Under the pieces are notes generated by a model. That model was not told where the DNA came from. It made no database searches and saw only the letters and a list, made by a program, of their open reading frames with translations. From Comamonas sp. (GTDB lineage: Bacteria; Pseudomonadota; Gammaproteobacteria; Burkholderiales; Burkholderiaceae_C): a stretch of 64,000 bases of DNA. The stretch lies in NCBI GenBank assembly GCA_028690035.1, contig JAQVCA010000005.1, positions 179,309-243,308 of the forward strand. Direction: 5' to 3'. Shown here one piece after another: positions 33,267 to 44,493 of the stretch. The translations under genes and the position numbers were made by a program. Every line of letters starts with the position of its first letter. Position 1 is the first letter of the stretch.

Positions 33267-33302
33267 GGCAACACCTTTCTATTCTTCGGCGTTGATCGGA
33301 GC

Positions 33303-33599
<297 letters not shown>

Positions 33600-34463
33600 T
33601 TAGTGAGCTTCATGCGCCTGGCCGAGGTAAATCAGCGTCAGCATCATGAAAATGAAGGCTTGCAGGGTGATGATCAGAATGTGGAAGATCGCCCAGATAG
33701 AGCCCGCAATGATGTGCCCCAGAGGGAGCAACACACCAGAGAGCGACATGGCAGCTGCACCGCCCATCAGGGCAATCAGACAGAACACCAACTCACCAGC
33801 GTACATATTGCCGAACAGTCGCATGCCATGCGAGACGGTTTTGGCAACGTATTCAATGATCTGCATGGCAAAGTTCACCACGCCCAAGATAACGGCAAAC
33901 ACAGGATTCTTGCTGGTGCCGAAAGGCGCTGTCACCAACTCATGCGCCCAACCGCCCATGCCTTTGATCTTCACGCTGTACACGAAACACAGGATCAATA
34001 CAGCCGTGGACAGTCCCAAGGTGGTGGACAGGTCGGCCGTGGGCACGACACGCAAGTAGGCATGGGGGTCACCCAAGGCCGTCTGCCACAGCACCGGCAA
34101 CAAATCCACGGGCAACAAGTCCATAGCGTTCATCATAAAAATCCAGACAAACACGGTCAGCGCCAGAGGTGCAATGAATTTGCGGCTTTGTGCGTTGTGG
34201 ATATTGGCCTTGGCCTGGTTATCGACCATTTCCACCAGCATTTCCACAGCGGCTTGAAAGCGACCTGGCACGCCAGCAGTGGCTTTGCGCGCGCCCAGCC
34301 ACAGCAGGAACAGGGCAAAGGAGCCAGTCAGGATACTGACCACCACGGAATCTATATTCACCACCGAAAAATCGATGATGCTGTTCTGCTTGATGTTTTG
34401 CAGATGTTGCAAATGGTGAACGATGTATTCACTTGCGGTGGGGGCGTGTGCATCAGCAGCCAT
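33600..34463 (-). CDS. atpB: F1Fo ATP synthase subunit a
   Basis: [13 protein letters not shown]...[24 protein letters not shown]. Confidence 0.97.
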   Translation of the reverse strand: MAADAHAPTASEYIVHHLQHLQNIKQNSIIDFSVVNIDSVVVSILTGSFALFLLWLGARKATAGVPGRFQAAVEMLVEMVDNQAKANIHNAQSRKFIAPLALTVFVWIFMMNAMDLLPVDLLPVLWQTALGDPHAYLRVVPTADLSTTLGLSTAVLILCFVYSVKIKGMGGWAHELVTAPFGTSKNPVFAVILGVVNFAMQIIEYVAKTVSHGMRLFGNMYAGELVFCLIALMGGAAAMSLSGVLLPLGHIIAGSIWAIFHILIITLQAFIFMMLTLIYLGQAHEAH

Positions 34464-34493
34464 CGGACAACTCTTCCCTCAAATTCAAACGAT

Positions 34494-34967
34494 TTAACGG
34501 GTACGGGCCCGCCCTGCAAGCAGAGCCAACCCATACGTTTTCATGACAATGACCATGCCAGCCAGCAGTGCCAGCCAGTTCAGATCTTTGATCAAACGGG
34601 GCGCCGCCACCAGCATGGCGATACACAGCACCCACTTCACCAATTCCCAGCCAAAAAGTCTCGCCAAGGCGGCACCAGGCTGATCGGTGCTGCGTGCAAC
34701 TGCACGGGCAAACACCATCGCTGGCAGTACCACGGTCAAGCCGCCATAACCTGCTGAGCAGCCAGCCACGGCACCTGCCAGCATCCAAGCCAGCAAGGCT
34801 ACCGCCAAAGCGACAACGCATTGCAGCCCCACCAAGCGCCACACCGACCAACGCTGCCCATGGCGTTCGCGCCATGCTTGTGCTTCTTGGGCGGTGAGTG
34901 GCTTGAATTGCGACTCTTCGTCCTCAAGTTCCGGGTTGTGGGCCCATTGATCGGTCTTTTGAACCAT
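34494..34967 (-). CDS. atpI: ATP synthase subunit I
   Basis: MVQKTDQWAHNPELEDEESQFKPLTAQEAQAWRERHGQRWSVWRLVGLQ; start ATG 34967; heads atp operon. Confidence 0.85.
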   Translation of the reverse strand: MVQKTDQWAHNPELEDEESQFKPLTAQEAQAWRERHGQRWSVWRLVGLQCVVALAVALLAWMLAGAVAGCSAGYGGLTVVLPAMVFARAVARSTDQPGAALARLFGWELVKWVLCIAMLVAAPRLIKDLNWLALLAGMVIVMKTYGLALLAGRARTR

Positions 34968-35158
34968 GCGTTGAAATACCCTCAGTGCCCGTGAACTTTT
35001 TTCAAAGCCCCTAATTATACGTAGAAACCCCGGCGAAAACATAAGTGCAATGCGGGTTCGTACGTGTTTCCACGCAAAATAGCGCTCTACTTTGCTGCAG
35101 GGTGCGCAACGATAGCGCATACAGACTTTTACACCAAGCAAAAACCCCAGGTTTTCCC

Positions 35159-35467
35159 ATGCCCCCCTCCTCTTCCACTGCGGCCCATAGCGCCGACAGC
35201 GATCCGCGCAAAGACTCGCTGATCGAATTCCCCTCGCTGTTCCCCATCAAAGTCATGGGCCTGCACGGCGACGATTTCGTACACCAGATCACCCAGGTGG
35301 CGCGTCAGTTTGACCCCTTTTTTGATGCGGCCACCGTGGAACTGCGCCCCAGCAGCACCGGCAAATACCTGGGCGTGACGATCACCGTCACCGCCACCAG
35401 CCGCGAGCAGCTCGACAGCCTGTACCTGGCCCTGACCGCCCACCCTGCCGTGAAGGTGGTGCTGTGA
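35159..35467 (+). CDS. DUF493/YbeD-like protein
   Basis: [84 protein letters not shown]. Confidence 0.9.
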   Translation: MPPSSSTAAHSADSDPRKDSLIEFPSLFPIKVMGLHGDDFVHQITQVARQFDPFFDAATVELRPSSTGKYLGVTITVTATSREQLDSLYLALTAHPAVKVVL

Positions 35468-36180
35468 GTTCTTCGCCCGCGCCTGCGCTGGATGTGCGGC
35501 TGCTGGGGCGCGTGGACTACGCTGCCTGCCTCAGCGCCATGCAGGCCTTTTCGGCCCAGCGCAACGCAGCGACGCCCGATGAGCTGTGGATTTGTGAGCA
35601 TGCACCCACATTCACACAAGGCCTGGCTGGCAAAGCCGAGCATGTGCTGGAGCCCGGCGCTATCCCGGTGGTGGCCACCAACCGGGGCGGGCAGGTGACG
35701 TACCACGGCCCTGGGCAGGTGGTGGCCTACCCGCTGCTGGATTTGCAACGCCTGGGCTACTACGTCAAAGAGTACGTATTCCGCCTAGAAGAAGCCGCGC
35801 TGGACACCCTGGCGCACTGGGGCATCGTTGGCCACCGCGTGGCAGGCGCGCCGGGCATTTATGTGCGCCTGGACGACCCACGCAGCCACGCCCAGCTGCC
35901 CCAGCGCCCACAGCGGCGTGTGCCCGGCAGCGCCGCGCCGCAGCCCGACTTCACCGGCCTGGGCAAGATTGCGGCGCTGGGCATCAAAGTCAGCCGCCAC
36001 TGCAGCTACCACGGCCTGGCGCTGAACGTGGCTATGGACTTGGCGCCGTTCCAGCGCATCCACCCCTGCGGCTACTCCGAGCTGGTCACGGTGGACATGG
36101 CCAGCCTGGGCGTGCGCGCCCCGTGGCAAGACGTGGCGCTCTTGCTGGCCCAGCAACTGCAGCGCCGCCTGGCTCCTTGA
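35464..36180 (+). CDS. lipB: Lipoyl(octanoyl)transferase
   Basis: GTG start overlapping upstream [51 protein letters not shown]. Confidence 0.96.
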   Translation: MSSSPAPALDVRLLGRVDYAACLSAMQAFSAQRNAATPDELWICEHAPTFTQGLAGKAEHVLEPGAIPVVATNRGGQVTYHGPGQVVAYPLLDLQRLGYYVKEYVFRLEEAALDTLAHWGIVGHRVAGAPGIYVRLDDPRSHAQLPQRPQRRVPGSAAPQPDFTGLGKIAALGIKVSRHCSYHGLALNVAMDLAPFQRIHPCGYSELVTVDMASLGVRAPWQDVALLLAQQLQRRLAP

Positions 36181-36232
36181 GCGCCAGACACCAGCGACAC
36201 GCGCACCCGTTGCACTGCTCGCTTAAATTTAT

Positions 36233-36308
36233 AGCTGCTTGCGCTTATCCAGCTTGGATTTCAGCATCTTTACACCCTGAAATCCAAGTTCAACCAGCGC
36301 AAGCAGCT
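36233..36308. repeat. Dispersed palindromic repeat, copy C (most symmetric copy)
   Basis: AGCTGCTTGCGCT (36233-36245) / AGCGCAAGCAGCT (36296-36308); inner CTTGGATTTCAG (36253-36264) / CTGAAATCCAAG (36277-36288). Confidence 0.85.
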
Positions 36309-36336
36309 CATTTTTTAGAAAAACAGGTACTGCCCC

Positions 36337-36897
36337 ATGGCCCTGAAATCCACCATTTTTAAAGCCCATCTGTCGATTGCCGACATCGACCATGGCTACT
36401 ACGCCGACCACAGCCTGACCCTGGCGCGCCATCCCAGCGAGACCGACGAACGCATGATGGTGCGCTTGGTGGCCCTGGCACTCAACGCCTGGCAGCTGCA
36501 GGCGCTGTGCAATGGCGACGGCACCCTGGCCTTTGGCACCGGGTTGAGCGACCCGGACGATCCGGACGTACACATCACCGACTTCACCGGCGCCAAGCGC
36601 CTGTGGATCGAAGTGGGCCAGCCCGAGGACAAACCGATCGCCAAGGCCTGCAACAAGTCCGATCAGGTGCTGCTCTACGCCTTTGGCCCCGCCGCCGAGG
36701 TGTGGTGGAAAGGCATGGAAAACAAAGTCGCGCGCCAGCAGAAACTGGCCGTGTACCGCATCCAGAGCGAAGCTGCACAGCAGCTGGCCGCCCTGGCCCA
36801 GCGCAGCATGCAGCTGCAGGCCACGGTGCAGGATGGGCAGCTCACCCTGTCCAGCGAACAGGGAATGGTGGTCTTGGAATTGGAGCGCTGGAAGTAA
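36337..36897 (+). CDS. YaeQ family protein
   Basis: MALKSTIFKAHLSIADIDHGYYADHSLTLARHPSETDERMMVRLVALALNA. Confidence 0.92.
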   Translation: MALKSTIFKAHLSIADIDHGYYADHSLTLARHPSETDERMMVRLVALALNAWQLQALCNGDGTLAFGTGLSDPDDPDVHITDFTGAKRLWIEVGQPEDKPIAKACNKSDQVLLYAFGPAAEVWWKGMENKVARQQKLAVYRIQSEAAQQLAALAQRSMQLQATVQDGQLTLSSEQGMVVLELERWK

Positions 36898-36994
36898 CCG
36901 ACTGGTAACCGCAGCTACCCAGCCTGCCTACAATACGCGCGATTTTTCAACCTCAACTCTTGTATAAGACTGCGCGCGTATTGCGCCCCACGCC

Positions 36995-38197
36995 ATGAAC
37001 ATCCTGCGTTTTTCCGACCTCTGCGCCCAAGGCAAAGCCCAAGGCCAGCGTGTTTTCATCCGTGCCGACCTGAACGTGCCCCTTAACGCTGAGGGCCAGA
37101 TCACCGAAGACACGCGCGTGCGTGCCTCGGTCCCTGCCATCGAGATGGCCCTGCAGGCAGGCGCTGCCGTCATGGTCACCAGCCACCTGGGCCGCCCCAC
37201 CGAAGGCGAATTCAAAGCCGAAGACTCGCTGGCCCCCGTCGCCAAGCGCCTGGGCGAGCTGCTGGGCCGCGAGGTGCCACTGGTGGCCAACTGGGTCGAT
37301 GGTGTGCAAGTGCAACCTGGCCAAGTGGTGCTGCTGGAGAACTGCCGCGTGAATGTGGGCGAGAAAAAGAACAAAGAAGAGCTGGCGAAAAAGCTGGCCG
37401 CACTGTGCGACATCTTTGTGCACGACGCCTTTGGCACCGCCCACCGCGCCGAGGGCACGACCTACGGCATCGCCCAGTTTGCCCCGATTGCTTGCGCTGG
37501 CCCCCTGCTATCGGCCGAGATCGATGCCATCAGCAAGGCCCTGGCCAACCCGGCACGCCCGCTGGCGGCCATCGTGGCGGGCTCCAAGGTGTCCACCAAG
37601 CTCACCATCCTGCAATCGCTGGCCAAGAATGTGGATCAGCTCATCGTCGGCGGCGGCATTGCCAACACCTTCATGCTGGCTGCGGGCCTGAAGATCGGCA
37701 AATCTTTGGCAGAACCCGATTTGGTCGGCGAGGCCAAAGCCGTCATCGCCGCCATGGCCGCGCGCGGCGCTGAGGTACCGATTCCCACCGACGTGGTGAC
37801 CGCCAAAACCTTTGCCGCCGATGCCGTGGCCACCGTGAAAAAAGCCACCGAAGTGGCCGACGACGACCTGATTTTGGACATTGGCCCCGAAACCGCCGCC
37901 AAACTGGCCGCGCAGCTCAAGCAGGCCGGCACCATCGTCTGGAATGGCCCGGTGGGCGTGTTCGAGTTCGAGCAGTTTGCCGGTGGCACCCAGGCCATCG
38001 CCCAGGCCATTGCCGAATCGAAAGCTTTCAGCATTGCCGGTGGTGGCGACACCTTGGCCGCCATTGCCAAGTACGGCATCGAGGACAAGGTGGGCTACAT
38101 CTCCACTGGCGGCGGTGCCTTCCTGGAAGTGCTGGAAGGCAAAACCCTACCCGCGTTTGAGATTTTGGAAAAACGCGCACAAACGCTGCCCCAGTAA
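36995..38197 (+). CDS. pgk: Phosphoglycerate kinase
   Basis: [47 protein letters not shown]. Confidence 0.98.
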   Translation: MNILRFSDLCAQGKAQGQRVFIRADLNVPLNAEGQITEDTRVRASVPAIEMALQAGAAVMVTSHLGRPTEGEFKAEDSLAPVAKRLGELLGREVPLVANWVDGVQVQPGQVVLLENCRVNVGEKKNKEELAKKLAALCDIFVHDAFGTAHRAEGTTYGIAQFAPIACAGPLLSAEIDAISKALANPARPLAAIVAGSKVSTKLTILQSLAKNVDQLIVGGGIANTFMLAAGLKIGKSLAEPDLVGEAKAVIAAMAARGAEVPIPTDVVTAKTFAADAVATVKKATEVADDDLILDIGPETAAKLAAQLKQAGTIVWNGPVGVFEFEQFAGGTQAIAQAIAESKAFSIAGGGDTLAAIAKYGIEDKVGYISTGGGAFLEVLEGKTLPAFEILEKRAQTLPQ

Positions 38198-38212
38198 GCT
38201 CTGACAGCTATG

Positions 38213-38245
38213 AAAAAACCGCCAAATCGTCTTGGCGGTTTTTTT
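38213..38245. terminator. Bidirectional terminator between pgk and moaC
   Basis: AAAAAACCGCCAAatcgtcTTGGCGGTTTTTTT between convergent genes. Confidence 0.88.
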
Positions 38246-38777
38246 ATGCCTGCACAGGCACCACCCAGCTGCCCGATTTACCACCGTGCTTTTCCAGCAC
38301 GCGGATGCCGTCCATGGACATGGTTTTGTCGGCGGCCTTGCACATGTCGTAAATCGTCAGCAGGCCCACTTGCACGGCGGTGAGGGCTTCCATTTCCACG
38401 CCGGTCTGGCCCACGGTCTGCACGGTGGCGGTGCACACGATGGCGTGCTCTTCGGGCAGCAACGCAAAATCGACGGCCACGCGCGTCAGCGCCAGGGGAT
38501 GGCACAGGGGGATCAGGTCGCTGGTCTTTTTGGCGGCCATGATGGCGGCAATGCGCGCCACCCCCAGTACGTCGCCCTTCTTGGCGCTGCCACTGGCCAC
38601 CAGCTGCAACGTGGCAGGCTGCAGGGTGATGCGCCCCTGCGCCACAGCGGTGCGCTGGGTACTGGCCTTGGCACCCACATCCACCATATGGGCCTGGCCC
38701 TGGGCATCGAAATGGGTAAGCGGTGACGGCGCCGCAGCGGCAGCCTCCAGCTGTGGGGACAAGGTGGTGACGGTCAT
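38244..38777 (-). CDS. moaC: Cyclic pyranopterin monophosphate synthase MoaC
   Basis: [18 protein letters not shown]...[22 protein letters not shown]...[23 protein letters not shown]. Confidence 0.97.
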   Translation of the reverse strand: MTVTTLSPQLEAAAAAPSPLTHFDAQGQAHMVDVGAKASTQRTAVAQGRITLQPATLQLVASGSAKKGDVLGVARIAAIMAAKKTSDLIPLCHPLALTRVAVDFALLPEEHAIVCTATVQTVGQTGVEMEALTAVQVGLLTIYDMCKAADKTMSMDGIRVLEKHGGKSGSWVVPVQA

Positions 38778-38853
38778 GGCAAAGCTCCAAAAGGTGAACC
38801 CGTGGCAAAACCGGGCATCATAAGGAAGACGCTTTTTTCAGGACGTTTGGCCC

Positions 38854-40422
38854 ATGACTTTGCTCACCCGCTGGCTGCCCCGTGGCACACCCTCCACCCC
38901 ACGCACCCGCCCCGCCCCCTCTACTGCCCGCGCAGCGCTGTGTCTGGCCGTGGCCTTGGCCTGCGCCCCCGCGCCAGCCCAAGTACAACTGCCGCACCTG
39001 GGCGATGGCGCCGAGCTGACACTGAGCCAAGAGCGTGCGCTGGGCGACAGCATCATCACCAGCCTGTACCGCGACCCCGATTACATCGACGATGCGCCGC
39101 TGCACGCCTACGTGATGCAGGTGTGGCAACCCCTGGTGCGGGCGGCCCTGCAGCGCGGTGATCTGAACGAGGAGCTGCACCAGCGCTTTGCCTGGCAGGT
39201 GCTGCTGGGCAAAGACCGCAGCATCAACGCCTTTGCCCTGCCCGGCGGCTACCTGGGCGTGCACCTGGGGCTGATCGGTGCCGTCTCCAGCAGCGATGAG
39301 CTGGCCACGGTGCTCGCGCACGAATTGAGCCACGTGTCGCAGCGCCACATCGCGCGCATGTTTTCTGAAGACAAAAAGAACATGCCCCTGGTGATCGGCA
39401 GCATGCTGCTGGGCGCGCTGGCCGCCAGCAAAAGCCCCGACGCAGCACAAGCGCTGATGGTGGGTGGGCAGGCCGCCGCCATGCAAAACCAGCTGAGTTT
39501 CTCGCGCGACATGGAACGCGAGGCCGATCGCGTGGGCTTCAACCTGCTCGATCCCGCCGGCTTCAACCCGCAAGGCGCCGCCAGCATGTTTGACAAACTG
39601 CAGCAGGCCAGCCGCCTCAACGACAACGGCGGCTGGCCTTATCTGCGCAGCCACCCACTGACCAGTGAGCGCATGGCCGACATGCAGTCGCGCGTGCCAC
39701 AGGGACGGGGCACGCCCCTGCGCACCACGCCAGAGCACGCCATGATGGCCGCACGCGCGCGCGTGCTGAGCCAGCCGGGGGTCGATCGCCTGCGCCAATG
39801 GGTGGAGGTGCCCACGCAGACCGATTTTGCACAGCGCAGCCAGCCCGAAAAAATCGGCCCACTGTACGCAGCCGCCCTGGCCGCGCAGCAGCTGCGCGAC
39901 AGCACGAGCGCACAGCGCTGGTGGCAAGCCCTGGCACCGTTGACCCGCGACGACCTGGCCGCACGCCGCCAGCACGCCTGGCTGGGGGCCGAATTGGCCT
40001 TGGCTGCGCAGCAGCCCGAGCTGGCACTGCAGCGCCTGGAGCCCACCAACACCGATACCGAAGCTGCACGCCAGCGCCCGCAGGTGCTGCTGCGCAGCCA
40101 AGCCTTGCTGGCCCTGGGCCGCAACGCCGAAGTGGCCGACGCCCTGCAAACCTGGGTGGCGGTGCATCCGCTGGACGCCCAGGCTTGGCAGTGGCTGGCC
40201 CAGGCTTGGCAGGCCCAGCAGCAACCGCTGCGCGCCCTGCGTGCCCAGGCCGAGGCCCAAGTGGCTGTGCGCGACTACAGCGCTGCGCTGGATCGGCTCA
40301 AAGCGGCACAGGACATGGCCTTGCGCGCCGGGGCGCGTGCCGACCACATCGAAGCCTCAATCATCGACACGCGCCTGCGCGCCGTGGCCGCCTTAGCGCG
40401 GGAACAGGCGCGCCAGCAGTGA
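38854..40422 (+). CDS. M48 family metalloprotease with TPR-like C-terminus (BepA/YfgC-like)
   Basis: ELATVLAHELSHVSQRHIARMF (HExxH); FSRDMEREADRVGFNLL. Confidence 0.92.
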   Translation: MTLLTRWLPRGTPSTPRTRPAPSTARAALCLAVALACAPAPAQVQLPHLGDGAELTLSQERALGDSIITSLYRDPDYIDDAPLHAYVMQVWQPLVRAALQRGDLNEELHQRFAWQVLLGKDRSINAFALPGGYLGVHLGLIGAVSSSDELATVLAHELSHVSQRHIARMFSEDKKNMPLVIGSMLLGALAASKSPDAAQALMVGGQAAAMQNQLSFSRDMEREADRVGFNLLDPAGFNPQGAASMFDKLQQASRLNDNGGWPYLRSHPLTSERMADMQSRVPQGRGTPLRTTPEHAMMAARARVLSQPGVDRLRQWVEVPTQTDFAQRSQPEKIGPLYAAALAAQQLRDSTSAQRWWQALAPLTRDDLAARRQHAWLGAELALAAQQPELALQRLEPTNTDTEAARQRPQVLLRSQALLALGRNAEVADALQTWVAVHPLDAQAWQWLAQAWQAQQQPLRALRAQAEAQVAVRDYSAALDRLKAAQDMALRAGARADHIEASIIDTRLRAVAALAREQARQQ

Positions 40423-40746
40423 ATCGATGAGCAAGCCCAAGCCAGAGTAAAGCAGCGCGCCCCAGACCGCCGCCCAAAAGCCGCGCACCTGCAAGCCACT
40501 GAGCAGCCCCGAGGCCAGCCAGAACACCAGCCCATTGACCACCAGCAAGAACAGCCCCAGGGTCAGGACGGTGACCGGCAGGGTGAGCACCACCAGCACC
40601 GGACGCAGCACCGCGTTGAGCAACCCCAACACCAGTGCCACCCACAGGGCCGAGCCAAAACTGGGCACCTGCACACCGCTGTACAGCTGCGTCACCAGCA
40701 GCAGCGCCCCAGCACTGAGTGCCCATTGCAGCAAGAGTCTGGTCAT
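40393..40746 (-). CDS. Phage holin family / DUF360-like 4-TM protein
   Basis: 117 aa hydrophobic: VALVLGLLNAVLRPVLVVLTLPVTVLTLGLFLLVVNGLVFWLASGL. Confidence 0.85.
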   Translation of the reverse strand: MTRLLLQWALSAGALLLVTQLYSGVQVPSFGSALWVALVLGLLNAVLRPVLVVLTLPVTVLTLGLFLLVVNGLVFWLASGLLSGLQVRGFWAAVWGALLYSGLGLLIDSLLARLFPR

Positions 40747-40775
40747 GTCGGCATCCTTTCGATCTACAAAATAGT

Positions 40776-40840
40776 GAGCTGCTAGCGCACATCCAGCAAG
40801 AATTTCAGATGTTTTTTACCCTGAAATGCTGGACTGGCGC
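40776..40840. repeat. Dispersed palindromic repeat, copy D (overlaps the TerC gene 3' end)
   Basis: GAGCTGCTAGCGC...TCCAGCAagaATTTCAG / CTGAAATgCTGGActGGCGC. Confidence 0.65.
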
Positions 40841-41577
40841 GCGCTGCGTGCTTTCAAAAACTGTCCCAGCGCCAGCACCAGCAGTGCACCGCTGATATGG
40901 GCCGCCCAATACAAAGCACTGGAGATTTCCGCCAAGCCCTGCTCGTTCAGCGTGCCCAGCTTGGGCATCCACTGCCACTTGTCGGGGTTGACGAACAGCG
41001 GATCGGTCACCAGCATGCCACCGGCAATCCAGCCCAGCAGCATGCCACCGGCCACGATGATCATCGGGAAGCGCTCCATCAGCTTGATCACCAGCTGCGA
41101 GCCCCAGACGATGATCGGGATCGAGATCAACAAGCCCAGCGTGACCAGCAAGAACTGGTGCTCGCCCGAGCTTTGGGCCGCACCCGCAATGGCGATCACG
41201 TTGTCCACCGACATGACCAGGTCGGCCACGATGATGGTCTTGATCGCGGCAAACAACTTGTCGCTGCCCTCAATGTTGCCGTGGCCTTCTTCGTGCGGCG
41301 CCAGCAGCTTGACGCCAATCCACAGCAGCAGCAGCGCGCCCACCAGCTTGAGCGCAGGCAGGGCCAGCAGCGTCATGGCAAACGCAATCAGGATCACGCG
41401 CAGGACGATGGCGCCCACCGTGCCATAAATGATGCCTTTGGTGCGCTGCGCGGGTGGCAGCTTGCGACAGGCCAGCGCGATCACCACCGCGTTGTCGCCC
41501 CCTAGCAGGATGTCGATGATGATGATTTGCCCCAATGCAACCCAGAAAGGGGTATGGGTGAGAAAGTCCAAGTCCAT
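40816..41577 (-). CDS. TerC family integral membrane protein (YjbE-type)
   Basis: MDLDFLTHTPFWVALGQIIIIDILLGGDNAVVIALACRKLPPAQR; start ATG 41577. Confidence 0.92.
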   Translation of the reverse strand: MDLDFLTHTPFWVALGQIIIIDILLGGDNAVVIALACRKLPPAQRTKGIIYGTVGAIVLRVILIAFAMTLLALPALKLVGALLLLWIGVKLLAPHEEGHGNIEGSDKLFAAIKTIIVADLVMSVDNVIAIAGAAQSSGEHQFLLVTLGLLISIPIIVWGSQLVIKLMERFPMIIVAGGMLLGWIAGGMLVTDPLFVNPDKWQWMPKLGTLNEQGLAEISSALYWAAHISGALLVLALGQFLKARSARQSSISG

Positions 41578-41638
41578 AAAAACTCCACAGTACCAACAAT
41601 CGTTGTACACAGCGCACCGACCGCATGGGCGGGGTTGG

Positions 41639-41983
41639 TCACCAGCCCCAGCCAATATGCAGCGGCAAATACACCGCCATGCCCACCACCAGGGTGCCCA
41701 GAATGCTGCGGCGCACAAAAAAGTACACGGTGGCGCACAGCACGGCGGGCAGGCGTGCATCCAGCCAGGTGCCGATGAGCTGGCCGTTGTGCATGACGAT
41801 TTCCGGCGCCACCACCGCCGTCAGCGCGGCCAGCGGCGCGTAGCGCAGCCCGCGCTTGAACCACTCGGGCAGCGGCAAATCGCGCTTGGGGATCAGGAAA
41901 AAGGCGCGGGTGATGACCGTCACCACGGCCAATCCCAGGGTGGCCACCCAGCCCCACAGCCAGTGGCTGCTGCCATCGATCAT
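41639..41983 (-). CDS. AzlD family branched-chain amino acid export subunit
   Basis: 114 aa, 4 TM; overlaps AzlC stop. Confidence 0.85.
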   Translation of the reverse strand: MIDGSSHWLWGWVATLGLAVVTVITRAFFLIPKRDLPLPEWFKRGLRYAPLAALTAVVAPEIVMHNGQLIGTWLDARLPAVLCATVYFFVRRSILGTLVVGMAVYLPLHIGWGW

Positions 41984-42834
41984 GGTTGGCGCTCCGGCAC
42001 AGGGGTGGGGGCAGGCGCCGTGCCTGCCGCCTCACGAGGCAAGGGCAGCACGGGGTGGCGCTCGCCCTTGCTGGGGTCGGGTGGGCGAATGGCCGGGCCG
42101 GGGCGCAGGCGCTCGGCGCGGCGCTGGGCCGTCTCCATCAGCAGCCCGGCGGCAATGGCTGCCGCAATCGCCACCAGGATGTTGAGCTTGAGCGGCAGAC
42201 CAAACGCCGCCACCGCAGCCGCAGCCGCCACCGCCGTGGCCACCGAGGTGGCCCGATCCTTGACCATGGAATACAACACACCCAGCAGGGCCAGCACCCC
42301 GGCAAAGCCCAGCCCCCACTCCAGCGGGATGGTGTTGGCCAGAAAAATCCCCGCCAGCGCCCCCAGCTGCCACGACAGCCAGTTGATGGCCGCGCAGCCC
42401 CAGAAGTAGGGCAGTTGCTCCGGGGTCTTGTCCAGCGTGGTGTAGCGCTGGGTGAAAGCGACAAAGATCACATCGCCGCTGAAGTAGCCCAGCGCCAAGC
42501 GCTGGCGCAGCGGCAGATGGTCAAAATAGCTGCGCCACAGACTACTCAGAATCACAAAACGTAAATTCACGCACAGCGCGGTGAACCACACCACCCACAG
42601 CGGGGCACCGGCCACCATCAGCGGCAGCACCGCCAACTGGGCACTGCCGGCGTACACCGCCAGCGTCATAAACACCGCCAACGGCACCGACAGGCCCGCT
42701 TTGACCATGGCCACCCCGGTCACCAGCGCCCAGGCCGCCAGGCCGGGCGTGGTGCCACCCATGTCACGCCATGCCAAAACCACCGCAGGGTGGCGCACAC
42801 GAGCCAATAAGCGCTGGCACATCCCGCCACTCAT
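41980..42834 (-). CDS. AzlC family permease
   Basis: [47 protein letters not shown]. Confidence 0.9.
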   Translation of the reverse strand: MSGGMCQRLLARVRHPAVVLAWRDMGGTTPGLAAWALVTGVAMVKAGLSVPLAVFMTLAVYAGSAQLAVLPLMVAGAPLWVVWFTALCVNLRFVILSSLWRSYFDHLPLRQRLALGYFSGDVIFVAFTQRYTTLDKTPEQLPYFWGCAAINWLSWQLGALAGIFLANTIPLEWGLGFAGVLALLGVLYSMVKDRATSVATAVAAAAAVAAFGLPLKLNILVAIAAAIAAGLLMETAQRRAERLRPGPAIRPPDPSKGERHPVLPLPREAAGTAPAPTPVPERQP

Positions 42835-43814
42835 ACGTCGTGAGCAGGGTGGGCTGCGCTGTGCAGGCGACTACCCACCGGCAGGGCAAAGCCGCGCAGA
42901 AAATCGTCCGCTCCCAGGCGCTTGCCCCCTGCGCGCTGCAACTGCGTCAGGCGCAAAGCTCCGCTGCCGCAGGCCACCAGCACCCCTGCCGCACTGGCTT
43001 GCAGCACCGTGCCGGGCGCTGCCTGAACATCCGCTGCGGCTTCCGGCTGCGCCGCCCACACTTTGATGACGTCGTCCCCGTACTGCATGGCGCCGCCCGG
43101 AAAAGGCGTGAAAGCGCGCAAACGCCGATCCAGCTGCTCGGCGCTGAGCCGCCAGTCCAGCCAGGCCTCGTGCTTTTCGATTTTGTGCGCATAGGTCACG
43201 CCTTCTGCCGGCTGGGGTGTGGCCGTCAGCGTACCGGCCTGGGCCTGCTGCAGCGCTTGCACGATAAGTTCTGCGCCCATGGCGGCCAGGCGGTCGTGCA
43301 GGCTGGCCGTGGTGTCGCGTGCGCCAATGGCCAACGCTTGGTGCAGGCACATGGCACCCGTGTCCAGCCCGGCATCCATCTGCATGATGGTGATGCCCGT
43401 GTGGGTGTCGCCCGCCTCAATCGCACGGTGGATGGGCGCCGCGCCGCGCCAGCGTGGCAGCAGGCTGGCGTGGATGTTCAGGCAGCCCAGGTGCGGCAGA
43501 TCCAGCACCCACTGGGGCAGGATCAGGCCATAGGCGGCCACCACCATCACATCGGGCTGCGCGGCCAGCAAAGCTGCACGGGCCTGCTCTGCGTCCTGCG
43601 GGTATTTGCCATCCAGACGCAGCGACAAGGGCTGGGCCACGGGCACGCCGTGCTGCAGGGCCGTGAGCTTGACCGGCGAAGCCTGCAGCTTCATGCCGCG
43701 ACCGGCGGGGCGATCGGGCTGGGTCAGCACCAAGGGGACGTCGTAACCGGCATGAATCAAACGCTCTAGGGCGGCGCTGGCAAATTCCGGCGTTCCGGCA
43801 AAGACCACCCTCAT
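42831..43814 (-). CDS. fmt: Methionyl-tRNA formyltransferase
   Basis: [64 protein letters not shown]. Confidence 0.98.
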   Translation of the reverse strand: MRVVFAGTPEFASAALERLIHAGYDVPLVLTQPDRPAGRGMKLQASPVKLTALQHGVPVAQPLSLRLDGKYPQDAEQARAALLAAQPDVMVVAAYGLILPQWVLDLPHLGCLNIHASLLPRWRGAAPIHRAIEAGDTHTGITIMQMDAGLDTGAMCLHQALAIGARDTTASLHDRLAAMGAELIVQALQQAQAGTLTATPQPAEGVTYAHKIEKHEAWLDWRLSAEQLDRRLRAFTPFPGGAMQYGDDVIKVWAAQPEAAADVQAAPGTVLQASAAGVLVACGSGALRLTQLQRAGGKRLGADDFLRGFALPVGSRLHSAAHPAHDV

Positions 43815-44323
43815 GCTTGGGCAGCCTGTTTTTGCTGTTTGACCAATTTGGTCTTGATGCGGCCACGCTTGAGGGGCGAGAGGTATTCCACAAACACCTT
43901 GCCCATCAGGTGGTCCATTTCGTGCTGGATGCAGATGGCCAGCAACCCATCAGCGTCGATCTCGCGGCTGTGGCCGTTTTCATCGAGCGCGCGCACTTTG
44001 ACCGCCGTGTGGCGCTGCACCCCGTCGTAGATGCCGGGTACCGACAGGCAGCCTTCCTCGTTGAGTTGCGTTTCTTCGCTGCGCCACGTCAGCTCGGGGT
44101 TGATGAGCACCAAACGCTGATCACGCTCTTGCGAGACATCGATCACGACCAGACGCTCATGAAAGTCCACCTGTGTGGCCGCCAGACCGATGCCATTGGC
44201 CGCGTACATGGTCTCGAACATGTCGGCAATCTGCTGGCGGATGCGGTCATCGACTTGGGCAACAGGCCGGGCTACGGTGTGCAAACGAGGATCGGGATAA
44301 CAAAGAATAGGAAGCAGTGCCAT
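43811..44323 (-). CDS. def: Peptide deformylase
   Basis: [58 protein letters not shown]. Confidence 0.98.
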   Translation of the reverse strand: MALLPILCYPDPRLHTVARPVAQVDDRIRQQIADMFETMYAANGIGLAATQVDFHERLVVIDVSQERDQRLVLINPELTWRSEETQLNEEGCLSVPGIYDGVQRHTAVKVRALDENGHSREIDADGLLAICIQHEMDHLMGKVFVEYLSPLKRGRIKTKLVKQQKQAAQA

Positions 44324-44493
44324 AACAGTTTTAAACGAATACTGTCGCTATTTTGGCCACTTTAAGGCGGCAATGCTGGGCTGGCCTCGGATAATCATTG
44401 CCCAATCTAGGCCTTGACCACAGAATCGGCGAGGTTATGTCACATCCGGCGTCAGGCATTTTCTGCCCCGCGCTGCAAAGGGAAATCCATCGT

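Noticed and set aside
40393-40422. 30-nt convergent overlap between M48 protease and holin-family genes
   Set aside because: Short convergent 3' overlaps are common and no special structure was seen
40393-40746. Possible prophage remnant (holin-family protein)
   Set aside because: This 4-TM family is widespread in chromosomes and no other phage genes are nearby
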